Notes under the pieces: generated by a model
Databases searched by the model: none
What the model was told of the DNA's origin: nothing
The model's input: the letters and a program-made list of their open reading frames with translations, nothing else
Part shown: positions 12,314 to 22,652 of the stretch, one piece after another
Numbering within the stretch: the stretch's first letter is position 1
How the letters are laid out: each line of letters opens with the position of its first letter
Program-made: the position numbers and the translations under genes
Origin: Silene latifolia
Lineage: Eukaryota > Streptophyta > Magnoliopsida > Caryophyllales > Caryophyllaceae
Assembly: GCF_048544455.1 (NCBI RefSeq)
Contig: NC_133537.1
Span: forward strand, 14,259,541 to 14,323,540
Direction of reading: 5' to 3'
Length of the DNA: 64,000 nt

Positions 12314-13020
12314 TTTATTATATTACTATTATATTTATTATTATTTTATTATTTTTATTATTTATTTATATTTAAGATATTTATTTATTATTATATTATT
12401 ATGATTAATGGCAATATTAGTAGTATTAATATTTATTATTATTGTTGTTGTTGTTGTTGTTATTGTTGTTGTTGTTGTTATTATTATTATTACTACTATT
12501 ATTATTATATTGTTATATTATATTTTTTATTTATTAATATATTCATTTTAATTAATATTATTAGTAACGTATTTATTATTATAATTATTATTATTATTAT
12601 TTAATAAATTATTATATTACATATATTATTATTATTATTTATATTAATTGTTATTATTATTATTTATAATATTTATATTATATTATGCTTACGTATTTAT
12701 TTTTTAGTTATTATCATTAATATATTGTATTATTTAATATTATATTATTATTAGTAATTTTATCATTTATATTATTAATATATTATTATTATTTATTATT
12801 GTTATTATTATTATTACTACTACTATTACTATTACTATATTTATTATTATATTACTATTTTATTTTTTATATATCTTATTAGATTATTATTATATTATAT
12901 TAATGTAATATATTATTACTATTATTATTAATGAATAATATTATTATAATATTTATTATTGTTATTATTGGTATTAATTTTATTATTATTATTATAATCT
13001 TTTTATTTTTATTTCAGTTT
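12314..13020. repeat. ATT/GTT microsatellite expansion
   Basis: About 700 bp of ATT- and TTG-based simple repeats with interruptions, including a GTT run near 12437-12480. Open frames across it are low-complexity artefacts. Confidence 0.9.
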
Positions 13021-13061
13021 AGTTTAGTTTAGTTCAGTTCAGTTCGGTTCAGCTCAGCTCT

Positions 13062-14480
13062 TGATAAGTGCATTTTCTATACATTTTAACCCCTTATATT
13101 AGTTTGATTTTACATATCATTTAGCACTTATCAAAGTGTTTTTAAGCTAATATTGTGTTTCTAGTGCAATTGTGTGTTCAAGTGTTTTGTAGGGAAATGA
13201 GCTAAAGTACTATAAAATGTGTTAACACTAGAAGCAAGGCTAAGTATGAGAGCAAGATTGGACTAAGTGTTGAAATTGCATGAATTTTGCATGAAGAAAG
13301 TGTTGGATCAAAATGAAAATGCAAGCAAAGTCAATGTGCAAGTCAAAGCCCGAGAATTCAAATCCAAAATGCGGTGGAAATTTTAGATGCTAGAGAAGAG
13401 CCTAGGATACCAAAATACTTAAGATGTCCTCCTTAATGCTCTTAATCGCACCATTAAACAAGGCATTAATCGTCAACATACGATACCATTTGCAATTAAG
13501 GACGGAATTAAGAGAAAATATGATGGACATTACGACCCCGATCGGGGTTGCCAAATCCGATCGGGGTTGGCTCCTCCTTGGTGCATGCGTTACTCCTATT
13601 GTTTTCCTATAAATAGGAGCCTATGCTCGACCATTGGATTGACCTCTTACACACTCTTACATATATTTTTCTTCCTAAATTCTCTCTGAATATTAGTAGT
13701 TTAGTTTAGTTTAGTATAGCTTATATTAGTTTATTACAACATTTCTATTATCAAGTTCAAGATTTATTCCAAGTTATTTCCAAGTTATTTCCATTTGCAA
13801 TTGTTCTTCTATTTCCATTCAAGGTAATTCTATCTTTATTTTAATTATGTTATTTATCATTTCATTTAGCATTAGTTTAGTTTATATTTTCACAATGTTA
13901 GAATAATGTACCTTTGTCTAGGGAATAAAGAAAGACATGCATGATTAAGTAATATGTAAATGTCAAAATAAGGATAAGTTAATATTGTATAATTGTTTCT
14001 ATCACATGTTTGCACCATAATATTTAATCTATGTTTAAAGGCCTTATTCATCGATTAAGTTTGTTCATTCGTTCTAAAGTCGAGAGGCACGGAATTGAAT
14101 TAGACTAAGCATGTGTAGTAGGACGACCTAGTCATGGACGAGAGTTTCTCTAGGACCCGGTCTATGGTTGACACTAATATCGTAAGGTGGGTGTCTTTAA
14201 GCCTAAACATTTATCGTAAAATCAGCTTCCTAACTTGACATGAGCATTTACATAATTAGCATGCGTGACCCGACCTCCCTAGACATTTTCTTTATTATTG
14301 TTTTATCATTACATCAAACCAAACCAATCAATCAACCGTTAACCTACCGAGATAAAAGTTCAATCCATAGCAACTAATTAATAACTCCCGTCTCCTTTGG
14401 GTTCGACCCCTAAGTACTACATTCATTTGTTGTCTAGGGTATAAATATTATCTTTGTATAGGTACACGATAAGCCTATCA
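13062..14480 (+). mobile_element. 1.42-kb solo LTR, TSD GCTCT
   Basis: TGATAAGTGCATTTTC at 13062 and ATAAGCCTATCA ending 14480, with exact 5-bp duplications GCTCT at 13057-13061 and 14481-14485. It carries two CCGATCGGG palindromes (13536-13547 and 13556-13566), a TATAAATA box (13608-13615) and a GGGTTCGACCCCTAAGTAC segment near its 3' end. The Athila-like LTR at 61805-63152 has the equivalent GGGATCGACCCCTACTTAC, so this is probably the same lineage. Confidence 0.85.
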
Positions 14481-14589
14481 GCTCTATTAAGTTAAGTTTA
14501 GTTCAGCTCCATTCAGTTCAGTTCAGTCCAGTTAGATAATTTCAATCCAAAAGAACAGCATCTTAGTGCATCAAAACTTCAATTAAAAA

Positions 14590-15878
14590 ACAATCATTAT
14601 AAATTCCGAATTTGAGTGGTTAATAAAAAACAGAATATACAAATATGATGTCTCAAAACTACGACGGAAGAGTATAAATGGATCTACGTCATATCTATAC
14701 GACTACTAAGCTAGTCTCGGTACGTTAACGTTTCGTTCCATGGCCCAAGTATTGTCATCATCCAATGCATGCAAGTCCAAGTGCTCTCCAATATGACCGG
14801 AAATATCAATGGATCATCACTGGCCACCACAATTAAACGAGGTGACAATTTTAACACAAAACAGAGCACAAGTCAGTCTCAATAACACAAATACTCACGA
14901 TACATCATGAATGCCATGCAAATGAATGAAACATACACCCTTCACACCTCCTTTTCTAATCTCGACTCGAACTCCACCTCTACCCAGTGACGGCATCACA
15001 ACACCGCCACCAACAACCGGACTATTCAGGGGCATTTGTAGCCAGTTGCCACATAAATAACACAGAAATGCGTGTAAATATAGGGAAAAAACCATATATA
15101 AAATGCACGCATCACATGTCTCAAATACCCATACTATCAATATAATGGTAGCTTCAACAATATCACAACAATGAACACATATGTAGAATTCACACTACCA
15201 AGAACCGAGTAGAGAAATCCTACCTCAAAGTAAATCCGTAAGCGAAACGCGAAACGCTAGGATCCGTCCTCTACAACATCACTTCCCACATTAGTCAAAC
15301 AAACATTATCACAATAAGGTCATGCAACAACTTAATTGATAGAATTCACTACTATAGTCATCTAATTACCCAAATTCCTTATTGTAATACACCAATTAAC
15401 AATCTTCATACTATTCCCCTAATTGTAGGCTTAAGACAACTATAAGTTGAATTAAAACTTACATAGTGACTTACAAACGGAACTCGACAAAGGAAAGGTC
15501 AAAGATGATGCTAACTTCCCAAATTCCATGCTTCATCCTCAAGGTAGATGGTTTGGAGGTTTAGAGAATGGTAGGAGGGTTCTATAGAGTGTTTAGGGTG
15601 TGTAAATGACGGAGGGTTGCTGTTTATAGAGCATATATACTTCTTCTTTCAGTCATGAAAATAAACCGCATAAAATACCTCTCAGACCGGTCCATTAGAC
15701 CGAGTACTCTAGTGTACTCGACCGAGTGCACTCTATTCGACCTAGTACAATCCACAAACACACTCTCAACAAGGTTGGTTTCCTTGAAGGCACTCATAGA
15801 CGGTTCTTCTTATCCCTCAAGGTCTACCACTAGTCTCAATGCGTCACTAAGGTCAACCCGATAGGGTTGGGTATTACA
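14590..15878 (-). mobile_element. LTR fragment in minus orientation
   Basis: Read on the minus strand it starts TGTAATACCCAACCC at 15878. It then shows ACTCGACCGAGT palindromes (15698-15746), TATATATGC and CTATAAAC promoter-like boxes (about 15620-15645) and a long leader. The far end is not recognisable. The start is of the same type as LTR A. Confidence 0.55.
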
Positions 15879-16039
15879 ATTATTCTACTCATCCATATGT
15901 TGACTTGATGTGTTATTCTTTGTCAAATCCTTTTTAAGAATTTTATACCGTGATCCACTTGATAATTTTCGATCATGTGGTGAGTAGTTAGGCTTGACAG
16001 GTATTGATAATGATGCACGATGAGGTTGGGCTAAAGGAA

Positions 16040-16945
16040 TGAGTTGCCCAAAAATATCCATTATATTTATGGGAATAAAAAAATCTGCGCAAACTTTCGA
16101 AACTCTTGAAGTTTTTGGCAAAACCTTAGCAATTGGGTCAATATGCTGTGAAATGACTATATTGTTTATAATCTTATGGAAACGACTCGGAATGGAGCGT
16201 TTGCAGCTCCTTTCATTAATTTACGACATAACTCGAAAAACAACTTTGACGCCGCTAAGTGTCTTTATTTGAAGCAATAATCCTTTATTTTACCCTCGCA
16301 CATTTTTATAGTGATTTTATATTGATTTTTGAGTCCTTTTATTTTGGGGTCCATTTGGGCAAAAAACGTTGATTGTAACCTTCAAGATCGACAATTTTTT
16401 ATGATTTCTCGAAACTGGTAACATCTTTTGGCGATACCTCGTGAGTTGAACCAATATTCTCTTAAAGACTCCCGTTATTCAGAACCTTGTGAAACGACTT
16501 ATAATGGTGTCTATAGATTTGGTTTCGTCGACATGCAACATAGCTCGAGAAGTACTTTTGAGGCATCAGGATGTCTCTATTCTAGACCATATACTCTTTT
16601 GATTATACTCATACATTTATTCATGAGCCAAGTTGGCCCACAAATGTTAACTATAACCTTTAGAATTAACAATTTTCAACAAAAGTATACCCGATGGTTT
16701 ACTCAGTGCGCACCAAAGGTAGCGGCTGCGGGTTCCCTCGTAAAAAAAAAAAAAACATTTTTCAACAATCTTTCGAAAAAAACTCTTGGAATTTTTTGCG
16801 AAACCTGGCAATTGGACCAATATGCTCTTAAATGACTATCGTTGTTTAGAACCCTCTCAGACGAACCAGAATGGAGTGTATACAACTAGTTTCGTCTATT
16901 TACAACATTGCTTGAAAACAGCTTTAAGGCCAAAATCCAATTTAA
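16040..16945. repeat. Second block of the 315-bp satellite
   Basis: The marker phrase reappears near 16130 (AATTGGGTCAATATGCTG), 16440 (GAGTTGAACCAATATTCT) and 16808 (AATTGGACCAATATGCTC), in the same dimeric order as at 3395-5380. One monomer is lengthened by a SINE-like insertion at 16682. The block ends in unique DNA upstream of the H2A gene. Confidence 0.8.
16682..16756 (+). mobile_element. SINE-like insertion with poly(A) in a satellite monomer
   Basis: A 75-bp segment AAGTATACCCGATGG to GGGTTCCCTCG followed by 14 A interrupts a satellite monomer. AATTTTCAAC precedes it and ATTTTTCAAC follows it, giving an approximate 10-bp target duplication. That is the structure of a short retroposon, probably a 5'-truncated SINE. 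The family is not recognised. Confidence 0.55.
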
Positions 16946-16956
16946 CTATTTTAACT

Positions 16957-17280
16957 ATATACTTCGTAATAAAATGCTCCATTTGCATATCATTTATGAG
17001 TAATTGATTATCATCATATGATAAGTAGCGTAAATATGATACCGTTGCTGGTTGTATATTAATTTTACAAAATATAAACGAGTATAGCAAAGTACTTGTA
17101 TACAGTATAAACGTATAATCAATCATACGCAATACATTTGGCATACTTTAAAAATTTGCGAAACTTTTGAATTTGTAACAAACCAAAAATTTGAATCCAC
17201 CAAATTGAACCACGAAATTTCCACACACTAAAAACAATGGCGCCAAAAATCAAAATCCAAAAATTTCAACCTCCATTCCT
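16957..17280. other. Spacer upstream of the H2A promoter
   Basis: AT-rich spacer with no recognisable gene or repeat. Confidence 0.4.
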
Positions 17281-17526
17281 ATTGGTCAATCACAACAAAC
17301 ACGGATCGCCCTCCAAAACCCCAAATCTCACCCGTCAATTAAATATAATCTCAACCGTCAATTCTCTCCAATCCAAATCCACGTCATCGATCCGTGTCCT
17401 TCTCAACTTCCACCACCTCACTATAAATACATTTCATTTCATTTCAAACTTCATCACATTTCCAAATCTCAAATTCTCACCTTCACTTTCCAAATTACAA
17501 TTCAACAAAAAAACCAATTAAGAGAA
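17281..17526 (+). promoter_or_regulatory. Histone H2A promoter: CCAAT, octamers, Type I element, TATA
   Basis: ATTGG (inverted CCAAT) at 17281. An octamer-like CACGGATCG at 17300-17308. CCACGTCATCGATCCGTG at 17379-17396 matches the plant histone Type I element (hexamer ACGTCA plus inverted octamer) except for one base in the octamer. TATAAATA at 17422-17429. The ATG is about 100 bp below the TATA box. Type I elements direct S-phase expression of plant histone genes, so cell-cycle regulation is the likely behaviour. Confidence 0.8.
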
Positions 17527-18086
17527 ATGGATTCAACTGGAGCAAAGGGAAAGAAGGGAGCTGGTGGAAGGAAGGGTGGCGGTCCAAAGAAGAAGGCTGT
17601 TTCGAGGTCGGTTAAGGCTGGTCTTCAGTTTCCTGTTGGTCGTCTTGGGAGGTACTTGAAGAAAGGAAGGTATGCTCAGCGTGTCGGTTCTGGTGCTCCG
17701 GTTTACATGGCTGCTGTTCTCGAATACCTTGCTGCTGAGGTATAACATTCTTCGCTTCCTTCTTTGGTCTCAATTATTTGATTAATTGTTTAATTCTTTG
17801 TGAGCGGTATTTTAATTTTTGCGAATTTGGTTTGAAGGTTTTGGAGTTGGCTGGAAATGCGGCACGTGACAACAAAAAGAACAGGATCATCCCAAGGCAC
17901 GTGCTTCTTGCCATAAGGAACGATGATGAGCTCGGAAAGTTGCTTGCTGGAGTGACCATTGCACATGGAGGAGTTCTGCCTAATATTAACCCGGTGTTGT
18001 TGCCGAAGAAGACTGCTGAGAAGGCGCCGAAAGAGCCGAAATCTCCATCCAAGACCAAGGCTGCTAAGTCACCAAAGAAGGCTTAG
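17527..18086 (+). CDS. Histone H2A, KSPKK-tailed (H2A.W type), two exons
   Basis: Core nucleosomal histone of 153 residues. Exon 1 is 17527-17739 and ends at Glu-71 before GTATAAC. Exon 2 is 17838-18086 after TTTGAAG. The joined frame reads through the histone-fold hallmarks [31 protein letters not shown] and the docking sequence GVLPNI. The C-terminal tail holds SPSK and a final KSPKKA motif. The KSPKK tail defines plant H2A.W, the variant that occupies constitutive heterochromatin. There is no SQEF motif, so it is not H2A.X. The single intron at this place is common in plant H2A genes. The gene appears intact. Confidence 0.95.
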
Positions 18087-18490
18087 GAGTTTACAGTAGT
18101 AGTTGATATGAGTTGGTTTTATTTTAATTATGTTTGTTTTAGTTTATTGGAATATGTATCTAATGGTAGAAGTAGTATGAGTAGGACGTTGAAGAAGTTT
18201 AATTAAGAATCTGGGATCAATAGCTGATTGATTCTGGAAACTGTTGTTTTGAGTATTAATCAAATATATAAATCTTCAATTAATTCTACGATCTTTGATT
18301 TTTTGATTGTTTATCATCCTAATTTCAGTTTTTTCCATTCGTTATTTTATTGATTTGTTAATCTTAGATGAGTAATGTTTAGTTTGGAGTCGTTGAATAA
18401 CAATCCATTAGATGATTTTTGTCAGTAACAGTGCTAAAACCAGGCTATTGTCTGATCAAAGTCAATTCTCAGCTTTGTTGTGCAACAGTG
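18087..18490 (+). other. H2A 3' UTR and downstream spacer
   Basis: T-rich sequence after the TAG, consistent with a plant 3' UTR. No canonical metazoan histone stem-loop is apparent, as expected for plant polyadenylated histone mRNAs. Confidence 0.4.
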
Positions 18491-18493
18491 TTA

Positions 18494-18551
18494 TTCCCTC
18501 TGTCTTAATTGTTTGTTTACCTTGATATGAAATGCTTGGTCTGGAGGGAGT
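18494..18551. mobile_element. Small Stowaway-like MITE remnant
   Basis: TTCCCTCTGTCTTAATTG at the left and GGTCTGGAGGGAGTA at the right form degenerate inverted ends of the CTCCCTCCGTC type, about 60 bp in all. Confidence 0.5.
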
Positions 18552-18589
18552 AATACTTCAAACTATACAGAGATTTGGGTATGTTTATG

Positions 18590-18900
18590 TATTTTGTTGA
18601 TCAGTTGGTGCTGGCGACAAGCATTACGTATTGCGGTTGTGTCGACTTAAGCTGCTTTCTGATACGTAGCTTGAGTATTGCGGTTTAGGCATATGTTTCT
18701 GTTGAGATGTATTTGGAGTTGATGGACAAGTTTTTCTTCAAAGGTATTCTGGTGAATGGTCAATTTTCTTGCTCAGAGTCTCGGACTGATTAAAGAAAGG
18801 GAAATGATAACGGAATTTTGGATTAACTTATATTGCGGACATTTCACCTACATCTATCCCATACATTTGTCAATTCTGGTAAAATTTGTCCCGGCTTTAT
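18590..18900. repeat. Left copy of a diverged 0.3-kb direct duplication
   Basis: Shares ordered phrases with 20080-20380: GGCTTAAG(C/T)TGCTTTCTGAT, (T/G)GTAGCT(T/C)G, GTTTAGGC, GGTCAAT, CGGACTGAT, AAAGAAAG and CCCATACATT. No coding potential is recognised. Confidence 0.5.
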
Positions 18901-19466
18901 GTCGGCCGCATTGGTATAAAGATCGTTGACAGATTACTTCAAATCATCGACAATATTTAATAAACTTTCAATTTTGTCCCTTTCATAATTATTCTCTTAA
19001 CTCCTTTCTAACATCCTTTTACATGCAAGTAACTTGAATTTTTGTCCCGGAGAAGTATCCCCTAAAAAAAGGCTGTTTAATATCAGCAGCTTTCACCTTC
19101 TTTTGCCAATGAATATCCTTCCCTTGTACTCCGTATCACCTTATTGTGGGAGTGCCTATTTCTCAGGAAATTACGGGAAACCGAGTATTCTCAACCAAAA
19201 CAGCTAACCATCTCACTAATATCTCCTGTTCTCTTCAGTATCACATCACCACGACACATTCCTTCAAATATCTACTCCATTTAAGATACAGCAGCACTGT
19301 TACCTATTATATCAAAAGGTTGGTGACTGATACCCCTGTAGTCCTGCCTAGTAATGCTGAATTGATCCGAGCGGGTGTAAGGCGTTGAAATAGCTAGTAC
19401 GCTTGATGCATCAGTTGAGGCAGCAGAGATTCACCTCAGAAGAGATAGAAATCGTTTGCACAGGTT
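18901..19466. other. Anonymous intergenic DNA
   Basis: The stretch at 19225-19310 (TATCACATCAC, ACACATTCCTTCAA, GATACAGCAGCACTGTTACC) recurs in diverged form at 23960-24045, so it is an old dispersed repeat. No gene is recognised. Confidence 0.35.
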
Positions 19467-19557
19467 TGACCGTTATTAATCATTTGTTTACCTCTTTTAT
19501 TCGTTGTGAGACGAATTTAACTGAAAGGTAAACAAATGATTGAGATGGAGAGAGTAA
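19467..19557. mobile_element. Stowaway-like MITE, about 90 bp
   Basis: AATCATTTGTTTACCT and AGGTAAACAAATGATT are exact inverted repeats flanking a 30-bp loop, and the right side runs into GAGATGGAGAGAGTA. Confidence 0.6.
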
Positions 19558-20079
19558 AACTTGAAACTCAGCAATTTGGGAATGGTTGTGTATTGTGTGT
19601 TGATCAGTTGTTTGCAGCAACAGGCATCTAGCTGAGTAAGCATTTCGGATCTGCAATGTCACTGTGTTCAGCGCCTGGAAATGGCATACTGTGTTTTCAT
19701 CAGGGTTGTAGTCGATGTCCTTACACGTGTAGTCCTCAGCTGTAATACTTAGTACTCCGTATCTTCTTCTTCTTATTATTATTATTATTCTTGCTGGGTG
19801 TTCTTTTCCTACCGTGAGTAAGATATTTCCTGTATTGACTTTATGATTTCCAAAAACAATTGTAATTCCAAATGCTGTTAAGATCATGTAGTTATGAACT
19901 CCGACTATGAAGAATCACATAGAAAGAGAGAATGTAATCTACTTTATAAACCAAGGAGCTACTCCTCCCATTGCCAATTGGTTTTGGGATGCAACCTCTT
20001 TCGACATGTAAAGTGGACACTCTCTCCTCCTCAATGGCCGCGACCCAGGCCCATATGAGAATCTAACACCGACATTGCT
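19558..20079. other. Anonymous intergenic DNA
   Basis: Contains a short ATT run near 19777. A 135-codon minus frame crosses the preceding MITE and this region but resembles no protein I know. Confidence 0.3.
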
Positions 20080-20380
20080 GAAGTTTATATTTGGAGTCTG
20101 GTGTTGTTTCGGCTTAAGTTGCTTTCTGATTTGTAGCTCGGGTAATGCCAGTTTAGGCCTATGATTTTGTTTAGATGTTTATATAGTTGATCACATGACC
20201 TAGCTTGTCTGGAATTGTATCTGGTGTATGGTCAATACTCATGCTCCGGACTGATGAAAGAAAGCAAAATGACTGACAGAATTTGCGAAACATTGCAGAT
20301 CAGATATTTTTCACCTATACGTCTCTACCTAGGCTTCTAGCCCATACATTCATTGATGCTGGTAAAGAATGTCAGCCAGC
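20080..20380. repeat. Right copy of the diverged 0.3-kb direct duplication
   Basis: Partner of 18590-18900, about 1.5 kb apart in the same orientation. Similarity is patchy with indels. Confidence 0.5.
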
Positions 20381-20429
20381 TGAACACTAACTAAAGTGTG
20401 CCGTTTTCTGCTTCATCAGCATTTCATCA

Positions 20430-20620
20430 GTTGCTCACTAAAGTGAGGCAATCCTGAAATATGGAAAGGTAAACCAGAAAAACTTGGGTTTGCAGCTTTA
20501 ACAGTCTCAATATGCATTTCCCATAGCTTTTGAGCTCTGAATTGTACCTCTAACATTCCGAGGCCTCCCTTAGAATGCACTGCTAACCTTAAACTTGTAC
20601 CCGTAACATCTTATGCTCCA
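20430..20620 (-). pseudogene. Possible LINE ORF2 C-terminal remnant
   Basis: The minus strand reads SKGGLGMLEVQFRAQKLW, which resembles the conserved GGLG motif downstream of the reverse transcriptase in plant L1-type LINE ORF2 proteins. A stop codon and no flanking LINE domains make this a weak call. If real, it is an old antisense fragment. Confidence 0.3.
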
Positions 20621-21247
20621 ATCAATTCATATCCAATCTGCATAAATGAGCAGGAAGCACAGCCACATAATGATCCTGCACCTTATGCTGATCTCCGATG
20701 CGCTGCTTACAACCAGTAGGCAGCAGCAAGGGAATAACTCAACTACATATCTTCCTTCAAAGCTAAGAAGGTGATTTCCTGGCCCATGCTCAAATATTAC
20801 TTGCCAATTTATCAGTCAAACTCCTGCATTATTTTCCTGTTGTACCTAGAAAAATTGTTGTGAACGCCTGAACGGTAGCACACAATCGCATACTCGCATG
20901 TCATTGAACTCTGATCTGCGATTGTTTGCTCACATGCCTATACACTGGCATGGAAACCTTGACAACAACTGAGAAAAGAACAGAATGATTGTAATATTAC
21001 TTGCACTCCAAATTTTATAATTCAAGTGTTCGTATTTGGTCGCATCTTTCAATTGTTAGGTATTATTCTCACAAGAAGATGATGTTTAATAATAAGAACT
21101 CAAAACTACGAACAGTAAATTGGTAAGGGAATACAAAAGAAGCAGTCAGACATTTTGACACCCACGTCGCCCAAATGATCAAACTAAGATTAAACTAAGA
21201 TTCTCTCGTGTTTTCTACCAAGTGTCCGGGATTTCTTCAAGAGGTAC

Positions 21248-22624
21248 TGACACGCCTAAAATGTCGCACTTAAAGACGGCCAAATTAACAATTTATATAC
21301 CACTAAACACACTAATTAGCACTAATTATAAACTAGTATAATAGCAAGCTAGGGATCGAACCCAAGAGAAGATGGGTTTTGCAATAGTGAAATTAAAAGA
21401 GTACTTAGAACAATTGTGACAACAATAACAACAAGTAAATAAAAAGGGGGGGATTTTGAGTTGAGTTTTCAATTGTAACCAAAGCAAGGGAATTCAAACA
21501 AGAGTGTAGAACAAGTAAACAATCAAGAATTTAAGATGGAAATTAATCAATATTAGGGAAGACTTAACCCGACTCAAAGCTAGGCACTTTAGTTGACAAA
21601 ATCCTTCAATTAGTCCTTCAATTATATATTATCACCCTATTGTGAAGATAAATCTTCTAAATCTCCTTAATAATGGCCAAATGACAAGGAAATCACACTT
21701 AATCAAATAACCCAACTTATCAATTCTACCAAGTAGAAATCACATACATTGGACAAATTAATAAGAAGATATGAGCACAAGAGATTCAATAGGGGTAATT
21801 AGACACAATGAAATCACAATTAATGCCCAATTACAAGTTAATCCTTTACTTGCTAATTAAGCCAAGAAGAAATCACATTCATTAACTTAATAACAAGGTG
21901 TTGCAAATATGAGATTACAAGGAAATCACACTTAATAATCTCAACAACAATAAATTAAGGAACTTGATTAATTAAGCAACAAGGAAATCACACTTAATTA
22001 CTCAACATAAACAAGGATTCCAAAATTCAATCAATAAACACAAAAGGATTAACAATGATAATTAAAATTAAAGAAGGATTAAAGGATCTTACAACCAAAG
22101 TTTAAGCCTTGAGCCGGATTAAGATTGGAGATTAGTTCTCCATAATTAAATCTAATACCCAATTTAAAGATGAAATTCCCAAATTACAACCTTGATTAAT
22201 AAAAGTGACAAGATGTCCAAACCTAATTGCAAAACATTGTATTTATAACATCCCGTAACCTAAAACTTATGGGCTTAACAAAAGACAGGCCCGTAATACA
22301 AACGCTAATCAAAAACTGTCAAACCGGAAAAATCGCACCGTGCGAGTTAAGTCGGAAAACTCGCACGGTGCGAGTTTGCTCCTGTAGTCCGCCTTTCTTT
22401 CTTGATTCTTTTGCTCCTTTGGAAGGCCTCCTTGGTGCGTTTCTTCAAGCCTATCCTTGGCTCTTCCTCGGACATTCCTCTTCTATCTATTGGCTTCTTG
22501 ATCTCCACTTGAACCATGCTAAATGGCAAAGCACTCGGAATTGGTCAAACAATGTAAAAATCGTCACAAACCACCCCTAAATGTCACCAAATGAGCTCAA
22601 AATAGTGCCAATAAGTAGTAGAAA
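21248..22624 (-). mobile_element. Isolated LTR, minus orientation, with TCGCACSGTGCGA palindromes
   Basis: On the minus strand it ends GACATTTTAGGCGTGTCA (plus-strand start TGACACGCC at 21248). It carries GGGTTCGATCCCTAGC near the end, TATAAATA (plus 22240-22247) and two palindromes (22333-22345 and 22357-22377). The layout parallels the LTRs at 13062 and 61805, so probably the same Ty3/gypsy lineage. The 5' border is uncertain because it abuts a Helitron end at 22625. Series of ACAAGGAAATCACACTTAATnA subrepeats occur at 21680-22000. No coding domain. Confidence 0.6.
21680..22000. repeat. AAATCACA(C/T)TTAAT dispersed subrepeats inside the LTR
   Basis: The phrase GAAATCACAYTTA or GAAATCACATNCATT recurs at about 21690, 21737, 21810, 21869, 21924 and 21986, roughly every 50-70 bp. 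Confidence 0.6.
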
Positions 22625-22652
22625 CTAGTATTGATCCCGCGCAAATGCGCGG
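22625..22652 (-). mobile_element. Helitron 3' end (minus strand)
   Basis: On the minus strand a hairpin CCGCGC-ATTT-GCGCGG is followed 8 bp later by CTAG and then T, the standard Helitron terminus. The element body therefore extends to the right of 22625. Its 5' TC end was not found. Confidence 0.6.

Larger units (their letters stand above)
11353..14562. mobile_element. Tourist-like (PIF/Harbinger) element split by two later insertions
   Basis: Left end GGCCTTGTTCTTTTGAAC at 11353 is preceded by TTA. Right end CCAAAAGAACAGCATC at 14562 is followed by TTA. The shared TIR core is TGTTCTTTTG. TTA target duplications and GGCCTTGTTC-type ends are typical of Tourist MITEs. The interior is made of TTCAGTTCAG-type simple repeats and ATT microsatellite. 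After removing the MITE at 11552 and the solo LTR at 13062 the element is about 1 kb. There is no transposase. Confidence 0.6.

Noticed and set aside
12401..12604. 67-codon plus frame rich in Cys, Tyr and Ile
   Set aside because: Translation of an ATT/GTT microsatellite.
19480..19887. 135-codon minus frame downstream of H2A
   Set aside because: Crosses a MITE and an ATT run, with no recognised domain and no promoter context.
21340..21375. GGGATCGAACCC considered as a tRNA T-arm
   Set aside because: No cloverleaf around it. The same phrase occurs near the end of related LTRs.
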